From NCBI GenBank assembly GCA_948567375.1, contig OX419755.1, forward strand, positions 63,058,944 to 63,122,943: a DNA stretch of 64,000 nt. The letters are read 5' to 3'. Of the stretch, positions 43,384-55,136 are shown in pieces. The stretch comes from Lunularia cruciata (lineage: Eukaryota > Streptophyta > Marchantiopsida > Lunulariales > Lunulariaceae). The notes under the pieces are model-generated. The model did no database searches, was not told where the DNA came from, and worked only from the letters and a program-made list of their open reading frames with translations. Made by a program: the position numbers and the translations under genes. The first letter of the stretch is position 1; every line of letters begins with the position of its first letter.

Positions 43384-46300
43384 TGTGACAACTTGGCAAA
43401 TATCACTTTTGCGGTAATCGGGTAAGTAAAGTTTATTCCCGCAAAGATACTATGCAGAAATGTCTAAATACGAAGTCAAAAGTCACAATTGCAGTTCTTC
43501 TTGATTTCTTCTTTAATCTCAGGAAGAAACTACGCCCAGAAGAGAGTAACAAGCTCACAATCTTGACAACTTGTCATGAATACACACACATAATCACATC
43601 ATAGCAAATTCTGTCCAAACAACTCTTGATTGTGATGATTTAGATTCTCCCAAAGAGGGCACTTCACTACAAAGAACAATTTCACCTCAGAATTGTGTTC
43701 CACCTCTCCATTGAAGGCACAACTTCCTCAATCAAAATTGCTTCACATCAACTTCATGCTGCACTCACAAATGCAGAATACTACCAACACTACAATTCCT
43801 CTCAGATCTATCAAGGCATTGCTTTGATGCACTTCACTCAGGATCAAACACACAGAATAAAGATCAAGGCTGCAAATTCCAACATCCACAAACACATTGA
43901 CTTGCTCTTTGGAATTCTCCACACAATCATAATCACAAACACAAAATTGACAATCAGAATTAAGCTTAAGCAACGAGCACTAAGAACAGCAATTTGCTTT
44001 ATCTGTCTTCAGAAATATGAATACTAAACAACATAATACTACAAATGCTCCCCTTAAATACTGAAGCAAACGGTAGTTCTTCCTACCTATGCACCGCTTC
44101 CTAACATCTTTTCCTACCTATAGATCCCAATTGATAATCTATCTCTTCATATCTGCCTCTTCCTATCTCAAAATTGTACTACCCCAATCCGATGTCTACC
44201 TCATCATCGGCTTCCAAACCTGATGATCTTCCTACTATTTCTCCTTCTTCGGGTATAGCTAATTCTACCAATTCCTTCACTAATTCTACAACTTCTACAC
44301 TAGGAACTACAATTGCACTAAGGAGTGACTTATCTAACTCTCTATCTCCTAACCCACTCTTCTCTAATGTGTCAAATAACAGATCCGATGACACTTGAAT
44401 TCCTGTTTGTGTAACATTGGGTTTCTGCTCCACTGTCACACTATTCTGAATTTTCTCTAACTCTGAATTAACCAAATCTAATCGAAGACTAACATTTTTC
44501 TCTACTTCTAACATTTTCCGATCTACGCGCTCTCTCAATTGGATCAACAAGGTGTTTATGTCCACATCCTTGGCTTTTCTCTTCCGAGTTTCCTGCACAA
44601 GTAACTTCAACTCATGTAGGCGGGCTTCTTCTAATCTCCCTTCAGCCTCCGTGCTTAGAAGTGCTCTCAACTTCCCCGCAACTTCTCCCACTAATTCCGA
44701 TATATATCCTCAAGAATGTTCTACCTTCAGCTCCTCACAATACATCTTCAACTCGTCTTTGTACTCCGCAGCGAGCATCTTCTTCTCTTCTACATACTGC
44801 GTGCTCTGCCTTTCCACGCTCCTGACAAGTTCTCATAATTGTTCCTCTTCTTCTTGCCTGACTGCCAACTCTCTCTGCCATGCTTGATTGCCCTTCGCCG
44901 CTACACTCTTCTTCAAACTATCCAACTCATGCTCCATTACGATAGTCATTGCCTTCAAATGGACATTCTCAATGCGCACATCACTCACTTCCTCCTTCAT
45001 CTTGCTGAGCCACATCGCTTGTTCCATTAATTCTCTAGCTTGCCTTTGCAGTTGTTTATCTTTTACCTCACAACTTTCTTGTAACATGGTAAGAGTCTTC
45101 TTCGTCAAGCCTTCCTCCCTCCAAAGTTCTTCCACTTCTTCACTTCTTTGGACTTGTTGCTCCTGCAACTCCTTCACTTCCCTCATCAAGTGCATCACCA
45201 CCTGCAACTCGTTCATCCCCTTCCTACTATCTTGGGGAATTATCTTCCGATGATCCTTCAGTAGCTCCAGCAATGGTGTGACCACCTTCGTTAAATACGA
45301 TATCCCGCCAAAGTTCTCTTCCTCATCATCACCATCTTCATCTTCAGTCTTCACCTCCGTCATTGGCTCCTTCATCCGAAGTCATGATCTTTGTATCTTT
45401 AGAGACATCGTGTCGGTAATTTCTTTGTCTTTGCCTCTTGAACTTGGCCTCTGCGGGATACTCCTTCTCTTTTGGTCTTGGCTTGTTTACCACCATCGCC
45501 TGACAAGCTTCACTGACCGCCACTGATTGCTGAACTTTTGGCTCCCCATCACTACTGCTCCTGGACTCCTCACTTTTTAAGGTGAGCTCCTCTTCTTTGG
45601 ATTCCTCCTCTTGAGATTTGGTTTCTTCTTCAGACTCCGATCCCGATGATGCGTCTCTTACCATCTTTGTATTCTTTAGAATCAGCCGCCGATTCTTTCT
45701 TTGAGTGGAAGGTGACTTTGCTTCTTCGGGTTTGCCGCATTTCTTTGTCTTTGGACTGGTAATTTCTTAGACCCTCCACTGTCCGGTCTTTGAGAAATAT
45801 TCATCATTTGCTCGCAGATGCAGCATGTACTGGCGCTCTTCCTTGTTTGCTTCTCGTCATAAATCCGGATGAACGTGAGACACCATCCGATGACGCTCCT
45901 CTTTGGTCAGCAGGTTCAACCCAAAGTAGAAATGTACTGCAAATGGTGCAAAGTAATGCGGTGGCGAGCCCGTTTGCCAATTAACCACCATTTGCCTCAT
46001 TCGGTGGTGGAAGCACTTTGCCCAATTCACTGGAACTCCTGCAAACATCTGGTGGAAAAAGACAGCTTGTTGCATGTTCACATAGGTGGTTCATTCTGGC
46101 TTGAACATGGCCATCATCGCCCCCACAATGCTTCTTTGGATTGGATCCCGATAGGACTCCACCTTGTATCTATTTGTCATTCTTGGAGCAAAAAACAAGT
46201 TGCGAATCTCTGCCATCTCCTCTACAACATCACACTTCCGATAGAAGGTGATTCATGTTAGCTCTCTTGCTTCTCTCCCCAATACTAACCTCCAATCCAA

Positions 46301-47087
46301 CTTAGTCCATCAAGCTAGATTGCCTCTTTCCCTTCCACCTTGGGACCCTCCTCACAATTACTGGCAGTGATCTCTGCCATCACTCTCGGGAAACTAAAAT
46401 TCCAGTTCCATGCTAAAAAGGTAATACAAAGTCTAGTCAAGACCTTGATTCTAGGTACTACATCTAATCTTTGAATTGCAAAACCTCACACCGCCAGTGC
46501 ATTGGCCACCTTCTTTGCCATAATCTATTCTCTTGTTCTACGATGCTGGAAGATGATACCTCTCCTGGACGAGACACTCTAACTTGCTCGAGATTTTGGA
46601 AAATTTCACTCTTGATGGGCTTCCGAACATGCATTACTGTAGGACGACTACTCAAAGGGATTGGAAATTTACTCAGCACATTCAACTTGTCCATGTGCAG
46701 TTGCAATTTCATATTACCCTAAATTGCAGTCATTCTTTAGTCAATTTCAGCTTTGACTTTCTCTCTTCTGTGTGAAAATCCCGGTCATTGTCAAGACATG
46801 CTTCGTTTGCCTCCGCTATTTCTTGAAATGTACTTTCTTGCCACATACCAAGGTTGTTAAACGGTCTTTGTATCTCTTGCGCCTTCCGACCTAAAGATGG
46901 TGCTCTTTGGACTTTTTCCGTCGTACTCCTTTTCCGAGTACCTCCATCATCGGATCCAATGTTGTCTTCTTTGGATGTCCTCCGAAGTTACTTCCGTCCA
47001 TTCTTCGTCCGCAATTCGACTTTCAATGCTTACTTCTTCTCTTAAACATGAATAAACATAGAAAAACAAAAAAATGTGGGTACCACA
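43384..47087 (-). mobile_element. CC1: complete 3.7 kb CC element
   Basis: TGTGACAACTTGGC...TGTGGGTACCACA, 3704 bp, exact 5-bp target duplication GTCCC (43379-43383, 47088-47092). Coding strand is minus. There is no repeat of either terminus inside, so no pair of LTRs. From the coding 5' end: about 375 bp to a TATA-like box (mutated to TATGAAATTG at 46704-46713), the protein region, then a noncoding 3' part with TATTTAAG (44053-44060) 677 bp from the TGTCACA-type end and AATAAA near it. TG...CA ends with 5-bp duplication are LTR-retrotransposon features, so it may be a solo LTR carrying a gene. Confidence 0.88.
44179..46712 (-). pseudogene. Coiled-coil protein gene of CC1
   Basis: Read on the minus strand from 46712: N-terminus LSKFPIPLSSRPTVMHVRKP; a conserved globular region at 45857-46081 (QQAVFFHQMFAGVPVNWAKC, PPHYFAPFAVHFYFGLNLL, ERHRMVSHVHPDL); an acidic Ser/Glu linker at 45344-45664 (SGSESEEETKSQEEESKEEE); then long heptad-rich coiled coils at 44833-45375 (MREVKELQEQQVQRSEEVEE) and 44179-44691 (EEARLHELKLLVQETRKRKA), ending EADDEVDIGLG. 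Stops and shifts separate the blocks. I do not recognise a catalytic domain. The layout (globular N-part, acidic linker, coiled coil) recalls coiled-coil proteins of plant Gypsy-derived elements, but that is only a structural resemblance. Confidence 0.72.
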
Positions 47088-47235
47088 GTCCCCTCTATCT
47101 TAGCTATGACTAACTTTAGCTAATCATGACTAATGTAAAACCATCCTTTATCTCTATATAAATAATATCTCTCAAGTACTTGTTATATCAAGCTAAATAT
47201 CAGAATATCACACACATGCACAAATGGGTGTTACA

Positions 47236-47987
47236 TACCTATAACCTGCCATCACAACACGCATTCTCAGAGTCTGTAGGTCATCATCACTTCTTGCCTC
47301 ACTAGAGAAAAACAAAGATTGTCTGACTAGTCATCACTCAAGCCTCACTATTGAGAGCACACCAGAGCACCAAAGCTCAAAATTCAGGGCACCTCACACA
47401 AACATGATGCACAAACAAGAAGCTGAGAATGGATGGGGTCCAATCACAAGAATGCTAAACAAAAACCCTCCATCTCATAAATCAACGCGAGATTGACTCT
47501 GCCACCATTTGGCATTTGACATAATTGGAATATCTACCTACTTCTTGTGCTACAAGGATCACCAAGGATTAGATCAAAGTTCTTCTTGACAAAATCTAAC
47601 GTAACTCCTTCACATAATTTGATGTGAAATCTGACGTAAATCTAACATAAATCCCTAAAAATGGCTGACCGCTAAATCCTCCACTAACTCTTCACTCAAG
47701 CTAAATTTGGAAAAAAATTTCCAATCTCTAATTTGCAAGGATCTTCTCCTAACTCCACCTTCAATTTTAGTTTCTAGGCTCAACTTGCAAGAGATTGGTC
47801 CTCAGCTCAAAATCACAGCTACCGCTTGAAAATTGCTTCTCCTTGGCTCCAAATTTTGCCAGTGCTTTTGCACACATACTCTCTTAGTGAAATTTGAACT
47901 ACTCAATTGAGACACCATGATCCATCGAGCTTGGAGATACCACCAACACTCACGGTTCTTGCAACCAATTTCCCCCTGACTCACTTC
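47236..47987. other. Unassigned stretch right of D3
   Basis: No coding frame, LTR end or RNA gene recognised. Short related phrases (AAATCTGACGTAAATCTAACATAAATC near 47627, AAATCTAACGTAACTCC near 47601) are locally repetitive. It leads into an inverted family E LTR and may be leader sequence of that element. Confidence 0.4.
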
Positions 47988-48455
47988 TCTAATGTAATCA
48001 GATCGTTGACAACTCAAATCAATCAAACTCAGATCAATACTTGATCTGATCTGCAACAACTTGCCAACAACAGGGCACTAATTACAGTCAAGCCACACCC
48101 ACTCTAGCTAAGAGACTCCAGATGACGCTTGCCGGCTTTCTATCCACTCTAGCCAAGAACTCAAAGGCTCAACATCAAAGAAGGGAGCTCTTTGGAGCTG
48201 CACTTCCAAGGTATACTCTTGATTTTGACCTAGGTCTCATCCCAACAGTCTTGCTAATGGTACACTTGATGGTGTTGACGGTGCAAGTGACTGTGGGCCC
48301 CACCATGAAATCAGTACCTTAAACACAAAATCTGACCACCGCCGGAAAGTAGTCTATGAGTAACTGCCAAAATGCCTCTAACTACTATCATTGGAACTCC
48401 AGTGTCCAAGCAATCTAGATGCAACACTACAAATGGCATGAAAGTGACATTTAGA
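47988..48455 (-). repeat. Inverted family E LTR remnant
   Basis: Reverse complement of 58330-58770 with many differences: GTCTATGAGTAACTGCCAAAATGCC near 48351 and CACTTCCAAGGTATACTCTTGATTTTGAC near 48203 (split to state positions) match the E LTR. It is oriented opposite to the E coding region at 52582-58213 and lacks the outer ~110 bp of the LTR. Confidence 0.75.
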
Positions 48456-48804
48456 GAAGGTCTATACACCATAGAGTGTTTTTCTAGACTCTAGTGCACA
48501 ACCCTTTATGTTGGGGAAGGTTGCAGTTGTCAATCTAGAGTTATTGAGGACCGATGTGGAGAGATGTCCTTTTTAGACCTAGACATCTCTAGGGGGTGGT
48601 TCTATATAGTACATCACATGTGGAGAACTTGTTGTTCGGATACAACCTTTTCATCTGACTGATAGCTTTGTGGTGAGAGCTCAGGTCTCATTGTAACAAT
48701 AATTGAGTCATATGATGTGTTAGTTGAGGGAGCAATGTTATACTCCATGGGTTTCAATATTGACTGTTGGGAGGAGACAATCTCTTATAGACCAGGTTGG
48801 TAGT
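48456..48804. other. Unassigned target sequence left of CC2
   Basis: 349 bp without a recognisable gene. Continuous with 52582 onward before CC2 inserted; probably the upstream part of the family E internal region. Confidence 0.4.
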
Positions 48805-49218
48805 TGTGGTGCCCACATTTTTTGTTTTTTTCAGAATAAAGGAGAAGAAGTGTATAGAGAAGTCGGATTGCGCCTGTATGGCCAAAGAAGGCAAAGAAAA
48901 GAGTCTTTGGGTTGAAAGCCGAAGTAAAGTGACTTTGGCTCATAAGGCAAAGTACTCGGAAATTCCCTGTCAGCATATATTACGAAGTAAATTGTCTTTG
49001 GATCAAGGGGGAGCTCAACCCGAGGCAAAGACAGTCTAACAACCTTTCGTCGGGGCGAGAAATTCAAGAAGGGGCCGTTTCAAAATTGGCGGCTCATATG
49101 CGTGAAGGTTGATTGACAATGACAGGTGCATGCCAGAGGTGTGATTTCTTGGTAGAAACTCGAAGTGACGGAAGATGAAGAAGTGCAACTCTATAAAAAT
49201 TGAAACTTCAACGACGTA

Positions 49219-51790
49219 ATGTTGAGCAATTTTCCTTCACCGTTGAGGAGTCGTCTTGCAGGTGATCAGGGAAAGGGAAATAGAGTTAGGCTCGTGTTAG
49301 TGCACAAGGGAGAAGTCGTGAGAGTGAAATTGGGAGAAAGTAAGAAAGCAGAAGAGATGGGAGGAGGGAAGAAGAACTCCGAATTCATAGTGAGAAATCA
49401 TGCAATTTGGAGATTAGATGTAGTAGCGAGGATTGAAGTCTTGAGCCGACTTTGGATCACATTTCTGGCATGGAACTAGAACGTAAGTTTTCTAGGATTC
49501 ATGACAGAAATCATCGAGAGTAAGTGTCTCGATGGACCCGAGGAAGAAAGGAAGAGAGGAAATCCGGCTCGTTGGACAGAGTCGGATTGGAGATTGGTAC
49601 TCGAGAAGGAGGCAGGCTCGGAGTAGGGAGCCACATTCTTGGAGAAAGGAGAGATAGCCCAAGAAACTCAAGAGGTGAGAGATGCCTTCTCGTCAAAGAG
49701 AACAAAGAATGGGTACAAGGTAGAAAGTTACAAAGACCCTGTCAAGAGAGGAATTGTGAGTGCTTTGATGGCAATCCTGAAGCCGGAGAGAACAACATAT
49801 GTGATGAAACACCAAGCGGTGTTCTTTCACAAATTGTTTGCAGGAGAACCAATTAATTGGGCGAGGTGTTTTCACGGGAGAACAAGGCAGATGGTGTGGA
49901 ATCTACGGGATAAGTCGCCTCCACATTACATTGTGCCGTTTGCAGCGCATTTCTACCTCAGGCTCAATTTGCTAAACTCGGCGGAGCGGAATCGGATGGT
50001 GTCGCACTTCCATCCGGATGTGCGAAAGGAGGTCGATATCAAGGAGTAGCAATACATTTTGCAAATCCGAAGCACAAACGATTACTACGCGAAGATAGGG
50101 AAAAACGTGGAGGTTGTAGTAAGTACCCCAACGAAGAAGAGGACTCGGCAAGCAGAAGGTGAAGAAAACAAGAAACCTCGAAAGATGCAGCGAAGTAACC
50201 CGAGGCGAGGAATGGTGGTAATTGAGTCAAAAGATGAAGACTCAGAAGGCGAGGCCGAGCTCAAGACGGAGGACTTGGAGCATGAGGAGGAACCTGAGCT
50301 GACACTGCAGAGCAGAGATACGAGCAGTGATAGTGAGGACGGTGGAGAGATGACCTTGGCGCCAGTGGCTGAAGAATACGAAGAAGAAGTGCAAGCCGAG
50401 GTAGAAGCCGAAGACAATACAACGCTGGAAGATGAAGTACCGGTGCCAGAGGAGAAGACGATTGTAGTGCAGCGAGGAGTTTGCTCACAACGTAAGGCAA
50501 AGTGTGAGGCGGGACCAAGTCGAGTGAAGATAGAGGTAGAAGAAAGCTCGGGCAGCGAGGCATCAATCCCGATACAACGACTCTAGAGAAGAAGGCGAGT
50601 ATTGGGAGAACACAAGGAGAGAAGAGAGACCACTCCGTGGGAGGAAGAAGTTGCCAGTAATGGAGTGGAGTACCTACGAGAGGTAGTGTGCCCGCTATTG
50701 GTAAAGTTGGAGCCGAAGAAGAAGGAGATGCAATCAACTTGTCCTGAGGTAAAGACTGTGTGCAGGTGGTAGTAAGATTAGAAGAAGAGAACTTGGAGTT
50801 GAAGAGGAGTGTAACCCGAGGTGAGGAGGAGAGAGAAGTACTGCAAGCGGAGGCAGTAGAGATAAGTCAGGTAATCGAAGAGCTGAAGAGAGAAGTGATC
50901 TATCGAGAGGATCTTGCGAGGAAGAGTGATACCGCAAGAGAAAGGCAAGTAGCTGAATACAAAATCTTGAAGCAGCAGTTTGCTAATTCAAGAGTAGAGC
51001 TTATCCATGCTATGGCGCGGATAGCATTGAAGAATCAAGAGCTCGATAGAGTGATGGAGAGTATGAGGAGAAGAAGCAACTCTGGCAACGAGAGTTGGCT
51101 GTGAGATATAGAGAAGAAGAGAGATTACAAGAGTTACTTTGTAATCAGGAAGAGAAGGTTGAACAGAAGGAGAAAGAGAAAGAAGCGGTGAAAGCTGAGT
51201 TCAAGGAAGAGTTGGCAATGTACAGAGAGGAATGGCTTGCGGATTGAGAATGAGAAAGGAAGACAAGATTGGAGCCATTGAAGGAAATAATCCTTAGAGT
51301 GAATGCGATGTTAAGTACAGAGGCCAGCGTTTGAATTGAAGAAGCGTGTCTACACGAGTTGAAGTTGTTGGTGCAGGAGACAAGGCGAAGACAAGCAAAG
51401 GACACGGAGATGAATGCCTTGTTAATAAAATTAAGAACTTGTGTAGATAGGAAGGTTTTGGAAGTAGAGGATAATATTTCCATTAGATTAGACTTAGTGA
51501 AAGTAGAGCTAGAAAAACTTTTGAAAGATGTTAAAGCAAAACCCGAAGTAGATAACATAGGAGTCCAAATGTCTTTGGAGTTGCCCTCAGAGACATTAGA
51601 GAAGAGTGGGTCAGGAGATAAGGAGTTAGATAGATTACCCACTAGTGAAATTTCAGATCAGGAAAGAGAATTGCTGGAATTGGTAGAAGAAGTAGAAGAT
51701 CTGAAACCCGAGGAAAAGATAGTAGGAAGTAAGATTACTTCAGGTTGGGGTTTGAAAGCCGAGGAAGAAGTAGACATTGGATTGGAGTAG
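49219..51790 (+). pseudogene. Coiled-coil protein gene of CC2 (best copy)
   Basis: From ATG 49219 to 50586 one frame runs 456 codons interrupted only by stops at 49477, 49624 and 50047. Blocks: MLSNFPSPLRSR; AIWRLDVVARIEVLSRLWIT; ARWTESDWRLVLE; NGYKVESYKDPVKRGIVSAL; MAILKPERTTYV; QAVFFHKLFAGEPINWARCF; PPHYIVPFAAHFYLRLNLL; ERNRMVSHFHPDV; then a Lys/Arg-rich segment (PTKKRTRQAEGEENKKPRKM, a possible nuclear signal) and an acidic stretch (EDSEGEAELKTEDLEHEEEP). After a shift, coiled coils follow at 50760-51104 (VVRLEEENLELKRSV) and 51359-51790, ending LKAEEEVDIGLE. The first stop replaces a Trp present in CC6 (LAWNWN). Function unknown; no nuclease, polymerase or protease motif seen. DNA or RNA binding and self-association are inferences only. 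Confidence 0.75.
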
Positions 51791-51906
51791 TAACAGATTT
51801 GAGATTTGAAGGGGCAGATATGAAGAGGTGCATTGTTATTTTGGATCTGCAGGTTAGAACAGTTGTGGTAGAATGGTATAGTTGTTAGAACTGTTGATTG
51901 CTTCAC

Positions 51907-51914
51907 TATTTAAG
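51907..51914 (+). promoter_or_regulatory. Conserved TATA-like box near the 3' end of CC elements
   Basis: TATTTAAG lies 675-690 bp from the TGTCACA terminus in CC1, CC2, CC3 and CC4 (there TATTTAAA). With AATAAA about 50 bp from that terminus, it fits a U3/R/U5 arrangement of an LTR. Confidence 0.55.
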
Positions 51915-52581
51915 AGTGGCATTTGCAGGAAATTATTGTTTAGTGCTCATAATTTCTAAGAATAGATAAAGCAAAGTGTTGTGAAGCAGTGCTCGTTGTT
52001 TGAGCTTGATTCTGAGTATCAACTTTGTGATTGTATTTGTGAGTGTGTGGAGAAATTCGAAGTGCAAGTCAGAGTGTTTGTTGGATGTTGGATTCCATAG
52101 CCTTGATCTTCATTCTATGTGTTTGATCCTGAGTGAAGTGCAATCGAAGCAATGCCTTGACAGATCTGAGAGGAATTGTAGTGTTGGTAGTATTCTGCAT
52201 TTGTGAGTACAGCGAAGTTGATGTGAAGCAATTTCGATTAAGGAAGATGTGCCTTCAGTAGAGGGGTGGAACACAATTCTGAGGCAAAGTCGTTTTGCAG
52301 TGAAGTGCCATTTTTGAGAGAGCCAGAATCATCACAATCAAGGTTGTTTGGAAAGATTTGATGGAGTTGTGATTATGGAGTGTTAATTTGTAACAAGACT
52401 GGGAGTCAGTGCTTGTTACTCTCTTCTGGGTGTGGTTTCTACCTGAGAGACTAAAGACGCAACCAAGAAGAACTGAAATTGTTACTTTGCTTCGTATTTG
52501 GACATTTCTAACTCGTATCTCTGCGGGAATAAACTTTACTTACCCAATTACCGCAAAAGTCATATTTGCCGGGTTGTCACA

Positions 52582-54245
52582 GCAGTCAAGTGAGGAATGG
52601 GTATGTTGCTTACCACTAAAGCTTCAGTAGTGGTAGTCTTGGCTCACTTCAATCCGAGACCATGGTGACCTCAATTTTAGCTTTTAGTTATTTTGTTACT
52701 TGGCTTGGTGACTTATTGGAGTGGAATGCCTATGTAGAAGATACTCTAGTACCAAAGGAGATCACTTGGATTTGGAGTATGAGTGGGATCGTTCCATCTA
52801 CCTTGGATGTTCCATTGTGGAGTTCAAAGAAGGCATTGTAGCAACATGAAAATCAATTGATGTAACAAGCTTGAAGTAGAGCCTTTGTACCACCAAGAGA
52901 CTAGTGTGAGGATGAGCCTCTAGAGTCAATCACCTTGACACCTCTGGAGACCACACTCATTGCTTGGCAATATCCAACAGAAGGCATATGTCTATTGGTG
53001 TTGTTTGGTGGGATTAGCATTGGACTAGTTGTGGTACTATAGGTAGGTTTACGAGTACAAAGGTACTTGTATGTAGAGAGCAATGAGACTTCTAGGTGAG
53101 TCTCTCTACATCATGTGGTACACTTGGCCTATTGGTATCTTGAGTTATTACCAATGTCAATAGTCAAGGATTACCAAGGGATCCTACCAACAAACATTTC
53201 CTTACGGGAGAGATATGGTCCATTTGGTGATTTTTGGATGATCATGTCAAGGACATACACATGCTGGTCGAGGTTTGGGTCTTTAGGATCCCCATTCTAG
53301 TGTGTTTTGGAAGATGTTATGTATACTATAACATCTCTAGGTTCAGTAGTCTGTTTCTCTAGCCTACGTTTTGGAGAATGTCCCTTTGATGGGTGACTCT
53401 TGCACTCAAGTAGTGGTGACTACACATCAAGTCCATTCTTGGATGGGACCTACCATGTTGTTAGGTGCAGATAGAGTAGGATCATGGGCTCATAGGCTCA
53501 TAGTCTTTGTCTTTAATGGACAAACCTCTTACCCAAAGAGGTTTTATAGTGTGCTTATGATGGGATTAAGCAACTTGACCACCTTATTGTTGATGAGATT
53601 TTGGATGTTGGGCGCCAGTCTCAGATAGTGGTCGTGGCTAATAGGTCATCTATGGCAATGGTGAACCTAGTTGGACAGCCCCAAGCTGCTCTTTCCACAC
53701 TTATGAGTTTCCCAAGCTCTCATGCTTTTCAAGAGGGTGGACCGGACTTGTTTAGGACTCACAATTATAACAATTGGTGGAGCCCAATGCCGATGAGAGA
53801 GAGCGGGTTATGGAGTTTTGCACCAGTATTACCGCTGTTCTAGTAGTGTTAGAGGCATCTAAGTGTTAGGTGTTAGGTCAAGCTATGGACCTAAACTATT
53901 TGACTTGGATTGTGAGCCTTGGCTTGGCAAAGAAGCCTAGGATGCGCTTGATAGGCATCACTTCTCAAACACTTGTGAGCTCTATGCCTATCGAGACAAT
54001 TTAGGCACATGCTTGGGGTGATGGAAAAAGTGGATAGGGTATTCTTGGGACACAGCTAGTGGCTATTAGGGAGAGTGGTCTACTTGGAGTCCATTTAGGT
54101 GAGCTTGGTCTACTTGGGATGTAGCTAGAGAACACATGGAGCTTGCAACTAGAGTGGAGAGAGTTTTTCACATAGAGGTTGGGACCCCTAATGGTTAGGA
54201 GCATGACGATATTGCTCCCAAGAGCACATTATAGAAGCCAATCAA
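52582..54245 (+). other. 5' part of family E, gag/protease position, not recognised
   Basis: Short open frames at 53115-53300, 53371-53628 and 53601-53843 (DVGRQSQIVVVANRSSMAMV) look like broken coding sequence, and the position before RT suggests gag and protease. I see no zinc knuckle and no clear D-S/T-G motif. Confidence 0.4.
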
Positions 54246-54246
54246 T

Positions 54247-55136
54247 ATGTCTTCCACTCCTACATCAATTATAGAGGATACTTGGGAACCACATCTGGGA
54301 TCCAAGCTTATAGGAGAGAAAAGATGGACAGTTTGGAGGTTCTTGCGGAGCTACACAAGTTGTTTTACCTTTAGTATGAAGGATTTGGATGATCTAAAAA
54401 GAGTAGATATTCAAATTGAGCTGACTAAAAATACACTAGCTTTTGACATCCCTATTGATATGGTGACATGGAGGGAGCATTGATTTAGAGCTAAAATAGA
54501 CACCTTTTTGAGGCTAGTTTGGTGGAGATTTCACATGCAAAGTATGCATAAGCTATAGTGATGCCAATCAAGAAGGATATGCATGAAAACTACACAAATA
54601 GACAGATATGTAGAGATTACCATCCTATCAACAATAGACTAGGGTTGATTGATATACTATACCTACACCAAAGGAGATATTTGATGAAATTGGGCATGCA
54701 AAGTTCTTTAGTACTTTGGATCTTTGAGCAAGATATCATCAATTGCCAATCAAGGAGGAAGATAAGTCCAGATAACATTTTGGGTATTGATCCTCATGGT
54801 AAAGATGTGTTACATCAATGGAGGTTCTTTGGGTTAAAGAATGCTCTTGTTGAGTTCTAAAGGGTCATGGACACAATCCTAGCTAGATTGGATTTTGCTT
54901 GGTGCTATATTGTGACATTTTGGTCTATAACATTACTATGGAGGAGCATGAGAGACATTTGTTGGAGGTGTTTAAGAGGTTGAGATCTCATGGGGATCAA
55001 ATTACATCTTGGGAAGTATAGGTTCTTTCATGAGCAGGTTGAGTATTTGGGTCACATTATCTACCCTAGAAGACTTGGTGTTCAACAAACCAAGGTGGAG
55101 GCTATTGCACATATTCCTCAGCCTATGGATGTGAGC
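54247..55136 (+). pseudogene. Reverse transcriptase of family E
   Basis: Pre-RT text ELTKNTLAFDIPIDMV; RT pieces MPIKKDMHENYTNRQICRDY, then the block from MKLGMQSS to EQDIINCQ (family: KLDLRSGYHQ), GKDVLHQWRFFGLKNALVEF (family: PFGLxNAPATF) and IKLHLGKYRFFHEQVEYLGH. The YxDD motif is lost. Ends at the D LTR. Confidence 0.8.

Larger units (their letters stand above)
40757..47235 (-). mobile_element. D3: truncated family D element, host of CC1
   Basis: Minus-strand element that begins inside RT, continues through protease and a short gag tail, then skips directly to the leader (deletion of gag and the extra ORF at about 42378-42390), and ends with its 5' LTR (42837-47235), which is split by CC1. 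The 3' half and 3' LTR are missing. Confidence 0.82.
42837..47235 (-). repeat. 5' LTR of D3, split by CC1
   Basis: TGAGCCGAG...GGGTGTTACA on the plus strand. Without CC1 (3704 bp) and the 5-bp duplication it is 690 bp, the same as other D LTRs. Confidence 0.9.
48805..52581 (+). mobile_element. CC2: longest CC element (3.8 kb), coding strand plus
   Basis: TGTGGTGCCCACATTTTTTG at the left, CCGGGTTGTCACA at the right, 3777 bp, with target duplication GTAGT/GCAGT (48800-48804, 52582-52586; one transition). TATA-like box TATAAAAAT at 49192-49200, 387 bp from the left end. A second TATTTAAG at 51907-51914, 675 bp from the right end, and AATAAA at about 52529. These four landmarks recur at matching distances in the other copies. 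No LTR pair, primer site, polypurine tract or pol gene inside. Confidence 0.88.

Noticed and set aside
44552-45253. Plus-strand Ser/Thr/Cys-rich frames of up to 121 codons
   Set aside because: Antisense of the CC1 coiled-coil region.
50085-50737. Minus-strand frames of 110 and 158 codons, Ser/Leu/Pro-rich
   Set aside because: Antisense shadows of the acidic linker of the CC2 gene.
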